64,000 bases of DNA from Limonium bicolor (lineage: Eukaryota; Streptophyta; Magnoliopsida; Caryophyllales; Plumbaginaceae), in NCBI GenBank assembly GCA_023374045.1, contig CM041782.1, forward strand, positions 188,126,925-188,190,924. Direction: 5' to 3'. The notes under the pieces are model-generated. The model worked only from the letters and a program-made list of their open reading frames with translations, did not search any database and had not been told where the DNA came from. The translations under genes and the position numbers were made by a program. Shown here piece by piece: positions 1 to 8,867 of the stretch (positions are counted from its first letter, which is position 1; every line of letters starts with the position of its first letter).

Positions 1-570
1 CGAAATACGCAAGTTTCATAACTAGTGTAATTCAAGACCCAAATATCCTCAATAACACCATAATATTCGTTCTTCAGTGTATTACGACTTGTTCCTGTGA
101 AAATGTCTTGTGAAGCGATAAGATGCACACCACTGTTCTGGTTTGTCGATTTACAATCTTGACGTGCAGTGTAAAAAGAAAATCCATTTACATCATATCC
201 TTCATACGACAACACATCGAGATTTGGACCAAGTGCCAACAACTGGATCATTTCATCCACGTTCCTTGAATCTTCATACAACACCTTCTGTCTGAACCAC
301 TTAACAAATGTTGCATTCTGCTCTTTTTTTAATTTGGCATTACTCATCGTTGGGTGTTTTGTTTTGAGGTACGCTAGGTGTGCATCGAAATACGGTTCAA
401 CAACTTCTGAATGATTCAACACAACCAGATGTGCCTTGTTCAATGTATCAATATCAACTCTGCATAATTTTTTCCCACAGGTGCCAACCCCTTTAAGCCT
501 GCCATCATGTCTTGCTTTCGGTAATCCAATAACATCAACACCGTGTAAGTAGTGAGTGCAGAAGTCAACT
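1..570 (-). pseudogene. CACTA transposase, C-terminal DUF4216-like part
   Basis: Translated on the minus strand this stretch is open from about 545 to the window edge. It contains the motif YYGVIEDIWVLNY near position 40, typical of the DUF4216 domain that follows the TNP2 transposase in plant CACTA elements. It also has a segment resembling the linker after DUF4218 (FCTHYLHGVDVIGLP, about 530-565). It is one frame away from the preceding segment (569-1303), with the break near 569-590. The protein continues beyond the left edge. The role is inferred from family resemblance; no catalytic residue is assigned. Confidence 0.7.
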
Positions 571-1542
571 ACTCCTCTGTTACTGTCCCTTCAATTATGC
601 TTCCCTCTGGACGCCGACGGTTTTTCATTTTCTTTTTCAGTATACCCATATATCTCTCAAACGGATACATGTATCGAAGGTATAACGGACCACAATGTTT
701 GATCTCTCTAACAAGATGAACAAGTAGATGCACCATAATATCAAAAAACGAAGGAGGAAAATACATTTCCAACTGACACATGGTGATCACAAGGTCATTC
801 TGTAGTTTATCCAGCGTCTCCACATCAAGCACTTTACACGAAATTCCTTTGAAGAAAACACATAAATTTGTAATAGTTTTCCTGACATCAGCTGGAAGGA
901 TTCCACGGAGAGCAACCGGAAGTAAGTGCTGCATCAGCACATGATAGTCGTGAGACTTCATCCCTACCAATTTAAGATCAGACATTGATACCAAACTTGA
1001 TATGTTCGATGAGTAACCGGATGGCACTTTAATATGACGAAGAGAACTACAAAAACTTATTTTCTCTTCTTTGGATAATGTATGACAAGCGGGAGGCAAG
1101 AATGTTCTTTTCCCTCTTTGTTGTGGCGCGAGTTCTTCTCGTATACCCAATTCAACCAGATCTTTTCTACCCTTTAAATGGTCTTTTGTCTTTCCTTTCA
1201 CGTTTAGTAGTGTCGCAGATACACTTTCACCAATGTTTTTCTCCACGTGCATAGCATCAATGCAATGTCTCACCTCTAAATGTTGCCAATATTCAAGTTC
1301 CAAAATATTGATTTTTTCTTCCAGATGCTCTTTTCAGTGGCTTTAATTGGTGGACCGAAGTTGTTCACAACATTCTTCAACTGATTGTAAGTCTCAGCAG
1401 CAGATAGTGGTGGTCGAGCGACTGCATGATCCGTTTTTCCATCAAACTCTTTTGTCATCTTACGGTATTTGTGCCCTTTAGGAGGAATTTCCGATGGCCC
1501 ATGTACACATTTTTTCCACTGTGTTTTAACCGTATACTGCAA
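569..1542 (-). pseudogene. CACTA transposase, middle part (TNP2 end and DUF4218)
   Basis: Two overlapping frames (1542-1276, then 1303-569) together carry the second half of the TNP2 transposase. The conserved stretch RHCIDAMHVEKNIGES (about 1215-1275) matches the family's RHNLDVMHIEKNV-type block. It is followed by the DUF4218 region with HLLVHLVREIKHCGPL and YPFERYMGILKK (about 630-740). The frame switch near 1280-1310 and another near 575 are small indels. The content is characteristic of plant CACTA transposases, which bind subterminal repeats and catalyse cut-and-paste transposition in the nucleus. As it stands the copy cannot encode one uninterrupted protein. Confidence 0.8.
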
Positions 1543-2657
1543 GTTCTATCTCCACATATAGGGCACGCTAGAGCTCCTTTAATTGTGTATCCCGAGAGGT
1601 TACCGTATGCAGGGAAATCATTGATCGTACAAAACAACATAGCCCGGAGCGTGAAGTTTTCCATACCATATGAATCATACACCGTCGCACCTTCATTCCA
1701 CAACAATTTTAAATCGTCAATAAGTGGTTGCAAAAACACATCAATTTTGTTTCCCGGTTGTTTTGGACCCGATATCAACAGAGAGAGGAGAATATGTCTG
1801 GGTTTCATACACAACCATGGCGGCAGATTGTATATTGTCAATAAAACAGGCCAAGTACTGTGTATACTGCTCAAAGTGCCATAAGGGTTCATCCCATCAG
1901 TGCATAAACCAAGTCTTAAGTTCCTTGGGTCTGTACCGAATTGAGGGTATATTCTGTCAATGTTTCTCCATTGTGGTGAATCGGCTGGATGTCTCAATTT
2001 ACCATCATCCTTTCTATGGGTAGCATGCCATCGGAGGTTCTCAGCATCTTTCTGAACTGCAAACAAACGTTTGAATCGGGGAATTATCGGTAGATACCAC
2101 AACACCTTCGCAGGAGAGCCCACTTTAGTGCTTATGTGGTTTCTGTCACCCTTTTTTACATAGCGTGATTCCCCACATTCAGAGCAATGGTCATCCAACT
2201 CATTCTCCTTCCAATACAACATACACCCATTTGGACAAGCATGTATTTTTTTATATTCCATACCCATCGGACACATTAACTTCTTTGCCTCATAAGTTGT
2301 TGTGGGTATCACATTGTCCTTTGGTAGTACATCCTTCAGCAGTTGTAAAAGATCTGTAAAACTGACATCACTCCATCCATGTCTCGCCTTCAGATTGAAT
2401 AGTTTTAGGACAACGCTCAATTTGTTTTGTGTTTGCGTTTCACATCCACTGTACAACGGTTCCTTTGATGCTTGCATCAGATTTTCGAATGATTTGGGTT
2501 TGTTGGAAAAATGTTGTTCAACATCTTCCATCATTGCATTAAGGTCCTCCTGATCATCTGAATCACTACCTAGTGAATCATCTTGAGTATCCCCAAAATC
2601 GTGTGAAGCATCCATTTCTGATTGTTCTGCAACGACGTTATCAGCACATTCAAACAC
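1455..2657 (-). pseudogene. CACTA transposase, TNP2 core (Transposase_21-like)
   Basis: The longest clean reading frame of the transposon, 400 residues. It begins with an acidic segment rich in D and S, then contains the zinc-binding block CPNGCMLYWKEN followed by CSECGESRY (about residues 141-165), a recognised feature of the TNP2 N-terminal half. Further on come FGTDPRNLRLGLCTDGMNP (around residue 240) and LPPWLCMKPRHILLSLLI (around residue 278), which match the family's conserved DGxNPF and LPPWxCMK blocks. The last 20 residues run in a shifted frame, with the true continuation at 1276-1542. It is flanked upstream by the zinc-finger exon at 2687-2920. Confidence 0.88.
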
Positions 2658-2686
2658 TTGTACTGAATGTTGACCATGCAGTATTG

Positions 2687-2920
2687 TTATGGCTTCATAA
2701 TCTCTGTAAACCCTCTGCGAATCAGATGATCCTTAATCTTGTCCACACCTCGGTATTTGAAGTCGTTCTTGCAATCGACACAAGGACATCGAATATATCC
2801 CTTATCCCTTGGTTTAAGATTGTCAACAAGGACTTTGCAAAATTTATTGACCCCTTCTAGGTACTTGATGTCCAATCTGTCACTGTACATCACTGAGCGC
2901 TCCATCTCCTTTTTCAACAC
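2687..2920 (-). pseudogene. CACTA transposase N-terminal transposon-associated zinc-finger exon
   Basis: A 77-residue minus-strand frame with the pattern CPCVDCKN, then a spaced KIKDHLIRRGF. This matches the transposon-associated domain that begins most plant TNP2 proteins (C-x2-C followed by a conserved HLxxxGF). It lies directly upstream of the core at 1455-2657; the two are separated by a frame change near 2660-2690, so either an intron or an indel lies there. The initiating ATG around 2918-2920 is plausible but not proven. Confidence 0.72.
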
Positions 2921-3020
2921 ACCAGATGTCGTGAACTCGTTCCATTGATCTCCTCTTTTTTTATTTACAGATTTAACAACCTAAACCTATCCAATCACCT
3001 TCGATCTCACCTAGGAACAA

Positions 3021-3191
3021 GTTAATAATATACAGTAGTTCAGTGATAATTTCGGCAGCATTACCCTACAGTTCTCCTAGTGTAGATATATATATGAATC
3101 GTTTCAATCATATATATATATATATATGTACACTAGAAGAACACTAGGGTAATGCTGCTGAAATTATCACTGAACTACTGTATATTATTAA
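3021..3191. repeat. Near-perfect foldback (MITE-like), about 170 bp
   Basis: The sequence from 3021 (AGTTAATAATATACAGTAGT) is repeated as its reverse complement ending at 3191, with only a few mismatches over about 65 bp per arm. The loop is a short AT-rich segment around 3095-3123. It begins and ends with GTTAATAATA/TATTATTAAC and sits between the transposase and the 5' part of the CACTA element. It could be a small MITE nested in the transposon or a foldback in the transposon's own transcript. No clear target duplication was found. Confidence 0.8.
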
Positions 3192-3339
3192 CTCATTCAC
3201 AACCTAGATGGTGAGATCAAAGGTCATTGGACAGTCCCAACAGGGACTATCTAAGACATACCTCTATCAGGTAAATCTCAGACAGGTAATTCTATGTTTG
3301 AATTGATTTTCCATTGTTTAATAGAAAAACAAAAATAAA

Positions 3340-3655
3340 TTGAAACATTTTAAATACCAACCTGATGAGTACTGGATGGTCAGCTAGCGCGAACAGCACA
3401 GAAGAAGGAGAAGTAGGCAAATGCTCTTGCGCGTAGTATATAACACATATTCAATGAAATTAGAATAAGGTTTTAATTTTATAAAAACTTGAATAATTGA
3501 ACATATTAAACAAACGAACATAGCTTAAATTCTGGAAAAAATTTGGCATGACCTTTGCGTATTTTTAGACACTCCACATTTTTTAAGGCAGAAACAAACA
3601 TAGCACAACATTAATTCGCAAACCATACGAATTATTATCAGACAGACAAGTATGC

Positions 3656-3725
<70 letters not shown>

Positions 3726-4303
3726 AACAAAAACATCCACCCCATTTCAACCCCATCATCACATTTCAACCACACTATGCAAATATATTCTAATGATTGC
3801 ATAATACAAGTAGAATTTAGTATAACGTCTATTTGTGACAATATTATATATATATATGTATATATATATACATTTATATTAGTATTTGTTTCTAAAATTA
3901 TAATCAGAAATGCAAGTGTTTACCGTGGGTTCTGATCAGGCAAACCGGTGGCAGAGGTTGACAGCAGCAGATAGTGCGACAAGTAGACAATCCGACTGTG
4001 TGTAGTGAATACAATGAAATTAGAATACAAGGTTTAACAATATGAAAAAAATATGAAATTGAACAAATTAACAAACAGATATTTTGAATAAACCATGTTA
4101 TTGAAACATTTTTAAAAAACTAACCTAATGATGAGTAAGGATGATCAAGTCACAAATGGGAAGGAAGAGGGATTGTTCAACCGTAGAAACACCTATTCAA
4201 TAAAATTAAAATAAGGTTAAATTCTTGAAAAAATTTGGCATGACCTTTGCGTATTTTTATATACTCCACATTTTTTTAAGGCAGAAACAAACATAGTAGC
4301 AAC
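3340..4303. repeat. Diverged direct duplication inside the CACTA element
   Basis: The block at 3526-3609 (TTTGGCATGACCTTTGCGTA, then CTCCACATTTT and AAGGCAGAAACAAACATAG) recurs at 4218-4303 with few changes. Upstream, CAATGAAATTAGAATA at about 3451 recurs near 4012. Each unit is also preceded by a related stretch ending in a GT that could be a minus-strand 5' splice site (near 3362 and 4129). The simplest reading is a tandem duplication of an exon-intron-like unit in the 5' half of the transposon. No protein is recognisable here. Confidence 0.55.
3660..3722. repeat. (AT)n microsatellite
   Basis: An uninterrupted alternation of T and A of about 60 bp. It produces spurious poly-Ile/Tyr reading frames on the minus strand. 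A shorter AT-rich tract follows at about 3842-3872. Confidence 0.95.
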
Positions 4304-5479
4304 ATCAGAAAGACTACTACGAAAACCATTTCATTTTCCCCTGCATAAACAACACATTTAAGAGAACTGTAGAGAATTGTTTTCATTATTCTTTATTCCC
4401 TTTCTTGCTTCCATTTTGTTTTATGTGCAAATACAAACACCTCCCCTAAGAATAATCAATAAAAATGGCGGATCAAATAACATGGTTGATCATCGATGAT
4501 CGATGCATGTGCAGATACATTGATACTTATATGTATGTACTACTTACTACTCGTATTAAAACCCTATCTAATAAGCTTTAAAGACCGTTGCCAGTTAGGA
4601 ATCACCACTCAGCGATGACAACAAAAGAATATAGTAAGGGAAAGCAAGGGGTGTATTAACTGTAACCTCAAGTAACAATTGTGTGAGGACTTGTGATCAT
4701 ATGAATGGATGAAAGGGTAACCGTAACGTAAGAGTGGATCCATAGCTTTAAGGACCGATGGATTTCCAAGCCAAAGAACAGTGGGTTGACCAGAAATTTG
4801 AGCTCATGAGATGATGGATACTACATCCACTTAATCCATATATAGTTTTTTACAAGTTAACTAGATCGACTTAAGATAAGATTTCGTTTGTCACTAGTCT
4901 AGCTATGTTCTTTTGTTCACTTTCCTAAATTCATTTCAACGTTAGTATCTAGATTTTTCTCACATAGCATAAGTTTCTTCACTAGTCTAAGGTTTTAATT
5001 AAGACTTCCATTCAAAAATATATCCAAAACAACTACACTTAAATCATTCATTACATACAGGTAACTCAAAAATACATCCACATTAACACAACTATAACTT
5101 TGAAACACTCTTACTGGAACTAAACCGGACAGAGAAAGAGTAAAACGATCAACGACACTTATATCCTCTCTCAAAAATCTGTTCGCAACAATTGATTATA
5201 TTGCAGTAGTAAATATAATTAATTTTATACTAATGTTTTAACAGAACTACTTCAACAGTGATAGAATAAAAATCTGTATTGCATGAGTAGAGATTATAAC
5301 ATGAAATCTGATCGATTCTTGTGGAAATATTTGATGATATTCGACAATAATTAGAAGCCAGCCAGCTAGTCTACATAAAAGACTGAAATCATTATCCACT
5401 AAACTTTGTAACCAGTTCGATGTACTAAACAATTAACACATCAGTCCACCATTATCATCAGCACGAAGATAGTAGCTAG
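4304..5479. other. AT-rich non-coding interior of the CACTA element
   Basis: No credible reading frame or recognisable motif. The only frame above 60 codons (5247-5432, minus) has no family signature. There is a small self-complementary patch at about 4487-4505 (ATCATCGATGATCGATG). By position, between the 5' region and the transposase, this could contain introns of a second transposon gene. Confidence 0.5.
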
Positions 5480-5760
5480 TTAGGGTTACCTGGGGCGTGG
5501 TACGCTGATGAGTCGAGACGGTCTTCAGGCGAGGGGGCCGGTGGTGAGGCGGCCGAGAATGGCGACGCGGGCAGAGGACCAGAGGAGGACGGCACAACAC
5601 AGTCGACGGCGGAGAGGACGGCCACAAGCTCGACGGCCCGAGGAGGAGGAGGACGGGCACAAGCTCGACGGCGATAGGGAGACGGGGCGGTGGATAAATC
5701 GTCGAGAAATCGCCAGGGAAACAGAGAGCGGGGAGGAGGAAGAAGAAAGAAAGGTCGGGT
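5480..5760 (-). other. GC-rich 5' region of the CACTA element, possible first exon
   Basis: Base composition changes abruptly to GC- and purine-rich, unlike the AT-rich flanks. It lies just inside the subterminal repeats at the 5' end of the minus-strand element, where transcription would begin. The minus strand has a 75-residue frame (5433-5660) rich in P, L and R. The plus strand has a 90-residue arginine-rich frame (5508-5780). Neither has a recognisable domain. It may be a 5' leader or first exon. Confidence 0.4.
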
Positions 5761-5763
5761 TTT

Positions 5764-6096
5764 TATTAAACGACTTTTAAACGACGGTTAATCAAGAAAC
5801 CGTCGTTAAAGACCTATGTGACTGGACTAATAAACGACGGTTTGGTAAAAACCGTGGTTTATAATTCTTTCGGTAAATATTTAAACGACGGTTGCAAACG
5901 AACCGTGGTTTAAACACTTTATATGACGGTTAGTGCTGAACCGTCATTTTATATTCAAGGCGGAAAACTATATATGATGGTTATATGGAGAACCGTCGTT
6001 TATGTAATGAGGCGTGCACTATATATGACGGTTTGCTTAATAACCGTGGTTTAAAAGATTTAAACGACGGTTAAAGATTTAACCGTGGTTTAAAGT
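5764..6096. repeat. CACTA subterminal inverted-repeat cluster
   Basis: About seven pairs of AAACGACGGTT-type motifs and their reverse complements (AACCGTCGTTT or AACCGTGGTTT) alternate at short spacing: near 5771/5797, 5829/5850, 5882/5900, 5922/5939, 5973/5991, 6023/6042 and 6061/6081. In CACTA elements such arrays are the binding sites of the element-encoded TNPA-like protein and help transposase recognise the ends. Here the sites come mostly in facing pairs that could form small hairpins. Confidence 0.85.
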
Positions 6097-6107
6097 GCGT
6101 CATTTAA

Positions 6108-6126
6108 AATCTTTTTTCTACTAGTG
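6108..6126 (-). repeat. CACTA terminal inverted repeat (right end)
   Basis: Reads CACTAGTAGAAAAAAGAT on the minus strand and abuts gypsy coding sequence at 6127. The opposite terminus is outside the window. Confidence 0.9.
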
Positions 6127-6736
6127 GCTCGTCTCAACTGATCAAACAAGTCGTCGATGCGCGGTAAGGATAACGGTTCTTCACCGTAACTGCATTCAGC
6201 TCTCGATAGTCGATACAAAGGCGGAGGCTACCGTCCTTCTTCTTCACGAGAGGACCGGCGCTCCCCATGGTAAAACACTCAGGCGGATGAACCCCTTGTC
6301 GAGTAGGTCTCTCAGCTGCTCCTTGAGCTCTGTCATCTCTGCTGGAGCCATACGATAGGGCGCCTTCGCAATTGGTCCGGTGCCCGGAACCAAATCAATC
6401 TCAAACTCAACTCCCCGTGTTGGTGGCATGCCCGCATTCCTTAGGAAATACATCAGGAAACTCCGACACTACCGACACATCTGGGCTAAACTCTGGATCT
6501 CTCTCTATGTCCTGGACATAGCAGAGGTATACATCATTCCCTCGTCGTAATTCACGATACATGGCCATGGCGGTGATGATCTGAGTCGAAGGCTCCCTAG
6601 GCCTCTGGTGGTAAGATATAGTAACCCCAGACGGACTCCGAAGAAGCAGACGATGCTCGACACACAGGATTCTGTCCTTGTACCGCTCCAACCAGTTCAT
6701 CCCGACAATCACATCAAAACCAAGTCCTCGAACTCT
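6127..6736 (-). pseudogene. Gypsy reverse transcriptase, N-terminal part, cut by CACTA
   Basis: The frames 6712-6407 and 6453-6244 carry the protease-RT linker (VIVGMNWLERY near 6700, FPDVFPKE near 6440) and the start of RT ([17 protein letters not shown], about 6330-6375). Downstream, in another frame to 6127, are the blocks for [19 protein letters not shown] and [10 protein letters not shown] sequence. RT ends abruptly after DLFDQL at the CACTA terminus, before the catalytic YxDD-type motif. At least two frameshifts are present. It resembles the RT of the Tekay element in this window but is clearly a different element. Confidence 0.85.
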
Positions 6737-6737
6737 A

Positions 6738-7001
6738 TCAAGTCGATCGGAAACTCTTCATCTCGGATTCGTACAACACATCTCGGTGGTAGCGGTACAC
6801 CTGATCTGCTCTTTTGACAGGAGAGTGACTAGAAAGTCTGGCATCTCTTCGCCGTCTAACCCTAGCCTCTTCGCAAAAGATAGCGAGATAAATGTATGTG
6901 AGGCTCCGGAGTCGAACAAGATCGAAGCATCCACGCCATTGACTGGAAAGGTACCGGTGAGGATGGTGCCGCTCTTGCCGCTTCTGCCTCATTGCAGACA
7001 C
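6738..7001 (-). pseudogene. Gypsy aspartic protease
   Basis: In the correct minus-strand frame (about 6975-6790) the sequence reads GTILTG, then LFDSGASHTFIS, the retroviral-type aspartic protease active site (D-S/T-G), then FAKRLGL. A one-base change near 6970 shifts it relative to the upstream residues NEAEAARA. The protease would cleave the Gag-Pol precursor. The segment immediately upstream is non-coding (7001-7209), so protease and gag are not contiguous here. Confidence 0.8.
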
Positions 7002-7209
7002 TCAGTATACCTCCCGTTCCGAGTGCACAACCTAATTCATTGGCAAATTTATAAGTATTTGGTAATAACACGGTTGATATACTTCGAACAACTTTACTTT
7101 ATTCATTAACACTTCTTCCACATCACAAGTCGGTTACGTTGTAAACTTAGCTAAATATAGCATTCTTAACATACAACTGGCTTAACACGTTACATAATTA
7201 CACAAGGCT
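7001..7209 (-). other. Non-coding spacer between AlkB exon and protease
   Basis: AT-rich, with no conserved frame on the minus strand. A sequence CCAATGAATTAG followed by GTTGTGCAC near 7030 could be a 3' splice acceptor leading into the protease exon. If so, the whole stretch from 8091 to about 7030, including the AlkB exon, could be spliced out in one transcript form. This is inference from sequence pattern only. Confidence 0.35.
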
Positions 7210-7947
7210 CTAAAACTGTCTGAAGGTCAAATTCAAACGTCCGGATTTCATGTGTGTGGCATTGATCACTGTCGAAGGTGCGGTATTCAGTTTGATCTTC
7301 TTGATACCATGATACAACATCCTTGACTGCCCACCCATGATTAATAAATCACCTGACTTCAATACTAACTTCTTCGCGAGATCACCACGCTTCTGCTCGC
7401 CGTACACAAACACTGCGGTATCACCAATGGACCAAGACACCACGGGTACTCCCTTTCTTAGAGACTCGGTGACTCTCCTTATCTTGGTGTAAACCTAACC
7501 GTCCACCTTTCTGGTAAAAGTTCACAATACATAAATCTGCGTTAACATTTGGTATTGAGTCCGATTCAACTTGTTGAGCAATTCCCACGGCGTGGTTAAC
7601 GACCGTAGGGAACTCCTCAGGTATCATCGGTACCATTGCTCCATCTTCAGCTCGCACGTCTTGATATGACTTGGTGTAAGGATTCCAATCCTTACCCATG
7701 CACATCATCTTCAACTTCATCTTCGACCCGCTCGGGTATTCGGGTGTGTAGAAACCTCCAGGTGCTGCTCCAAGTTCGTTGCATCGCCTGATGATGTGGA
7801 TTGTGTGCTTCCGTGTCAGGTATCCATTTAAAAGTATCATACCTGGCTGGATAACCTGACATTGCTCCATTGGAAATTCGGTGATGCTGATGGTTGTCTC
7901 TTCGGGGTTCGGTGTGGGCGGGATTGGATAACAGATATTGAAGGTTC
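7210..7947 (-). pseudogene. AlkB-like Fe(II)/2-oxoglutarate dioxygenase exon inside gypsy element
   Basis: From a possible acceptor (CTTAG at 7948) the frame reads GTFNICYP, then VIQPGMILLNGYLT, ELGAAPGGFYTPEY, KMMCMGKDWNP, NFYQKGGRLGLHQDK, and after one frameshift near 7470 VVSWSIGDTAVFVYGE, SGDLLIMGGQSRMLYHGI and GRLNLTFRQF before TAG at 7210-7212. These are the core blocks of plant ALKBH1-type proteins. The metal ligands HxD (LHQD) and the distal His (YHG) are kept, as is the Arg of LTFR that binds 2-oxoglutarate. AlkB enzymes remove methyl groups from nucleic-acid bases oxidatively. The piece covers the whole catalytic core in about 240 residues but lacks the N-terminal part of host genes. 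It lies between gag zinc knuckles and protease in the same orientation. It could be a captured host exon or part of this element's own coding plan. Confidence 0.85.
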
Positions 7948-8091
7948 CTAAGTTTTCAAATTACTAATTTAGGGTGTTTTTCACATTATACTTTACTTCT
8001 TTACTCACATGGTTGTACACTTAGACTCACTAACACACATGCATGAAATGCGGTATGCAATCACTTATTCCATCAACAGTTTAGGCGGTAC
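7948..8091 (-). other. Candidate intron between zinc-knuckle exon and AlkB exon
   Basis: On the minus strand CCAG is followed by GTACCG at 8091, and the segment ends TTTGAAAACTTAG at 7948. It is AT-rich with stops in all frames. The host AlkB residues begin immediately after the acceptor. The upstream exon has frame breaks, so joining in frame cannot be confirmed. Confidence 0.4.
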
Positions 8092-8428
8092 CTGGTCTAG
8101 AAGAGGGTCCTGGCGCCTCAGACCAGTCCACCACATTCAGGGCGGCCTTCCGGATCCTGCCCCTTTCCCTTTCTGGGAATCAGTGTTCCTCTGATCTGTG
8201 GGTGGCTAGTTAGCCGACTTCGGGCCATTGATGGTCGTGTGGCCTTACCCTTCACTGCCCCTTGGGCTTATTGGTGTCTGCTGTTGGGGTTCCGGTAGCA
8301 CTCATAGTCACGGTGACCCCACTTCTCGCAGTAGCGACACTGCACGTCATTTCCTTTACAGTCCTTGCCGGGTGGTCTCCGTTACACCACTTACAGTAGT
8401 AGTGGCGCTTCGGTTCAGAACCCTGTGG
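8092..8428 (-). pseudogene. Gypsy gag, double CCHC zinc-knuckle exon
   Basis: Minus-strand translation from 8428 reads PQGSEPKRHYYCKWCNGDHP. After a one-base deletion near 8370 (a GGG run shortened) it continues GKDCKGNDVQCRYCEKWGHRDYEC. This gives two knuckles, CX2CX3HX4C and CX2CX4HX4C, which in Gag bind element RNA. The first has a three-residue C-to-H spacing, the same as in the Tekay Gag at 33645. After NSRHQ the frame hits TAA. Further residues are read in other frames up to 8092, where a candidate 5' splice site lies. Confidence 0.72.
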
Positions 8429-8510
8429 CTGCTATCACAATACACAATCAATCCTTACTTCATATCTTAACAACATACACTTCAACTGACACACATGATT
8501 AAGTAATTAC
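8429..8510 (-). other. Intron-like segment 2 in gag (82 bp, GT-AG)
   Basis: The minus strand reads CCTAAGG then GTAATTACTTAATC at 8510 and ends GTGATAGCAG at 8429. It is AT-rich between GC-rich coding flanks. Its removal joins ...TRLR to PQGSEPKRH in frame (phase 0). The 5' site is close to the plant consensus GTAA and the 3' site is GCAG. Confidence 0.7.
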
Positions 8511-8766
8511 CCTTAGGCGGGTAAGAGCGTAGGGGTTTGCCGCATATGCGTATGTGAGCTTCAGTGGCTCCTCAGCTGTGGTGGTCTGGGCTTGGCCCTT
8601 GTCACCCTGGTGCTGACTCTTCTGGGGTTGGGGGTAAGGCTTCTTTTTCTTTCCTCCCCCGTCCTTACGGACTCTGGCCCTCGCTCGTGGCCTTGCGCTT
8701 GTGCGCATTCTCCTCGTCCCTCAGACGGACGGTAATCTCAACCTTGGCAGCGGCATGATAGCACTC
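8511..8766 (-). pseudogene. Gypsy gag, middle exon
   Basis: Minus-strand translation starts ECYHAAAKVEITVRL and RDEENAHKRKA. After a frame change near 8690 it continues GGGKKKKPYPQPQKS and LTYAYAANPYALTRLR. This is the basic, proline-rich region between the Gag core and the zinc knuckles. It is bounded on both sides by intron-like segments whose removal keeps the frame. Confidence 0.65.
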
Positions 8767-8867
8767 CTGAATTTAGGACGTCAGCCATGCCCCGCAAATA
8801 ACTCACAAACTCACATTAATATCACTTATGGATTACACTTATGCACATCACACTTTATTCTAATTAC
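8767..8867 (-). other. Intron-like segment 1 in gag (101 bp, GT-AG)
   Basis: The minus strand reads TACCTTGCAG then GTAATTAGAATAAAG at 8867 and ends CGTCCTAAATTCAG at 8767. Without it, VEYTTLQ joins ECYHAAAKVEI exactly in frame (phase 0). It is AT-rich and has stops. It shares its first seven bases (GTAATTA) with segment 2. Confidence 0.72.

Larger units (their letters stand above)
1..6126 (-). mobile_element. CACTA (En/Spm-type) DNA transposon, left end outside window
   Basis: The plus strand ends at 6118-6126 with CTACTAGTG, so the element begins CACTAGTAG on the minus strand, the hallmark terminus of CACTA transposons. Behind it is a block of short inverted subterminal repeats (5764-6096), and further in a degenerate TNP2-class transposase reads on the minus strand (1-2920). 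This order, terminus then subterminal repeats then transposase, is that of an autonomous-type element. It is inserted in the reverse transcriptase of the gypsy element at 6127. The expected 3-bp target duplication would be GCT (6127-6129), but its partner lies left of the window. The transposase is frame-broken in several places, so this copy is probably inactive unless the breaks are consensus errors. Confidence 0.9.

Noticed and set aside
3021..3191. MicroRNA precursor
   Set aside because: Arms are too long and too perfect for a typical plant microRNA hairpin. A MITE or foldback is more likely without small-RNA evidence.
3525..3841. Two frames rich in Ile and Tyr
   Set aside because: They are translations of the (AT)n microsatellite.
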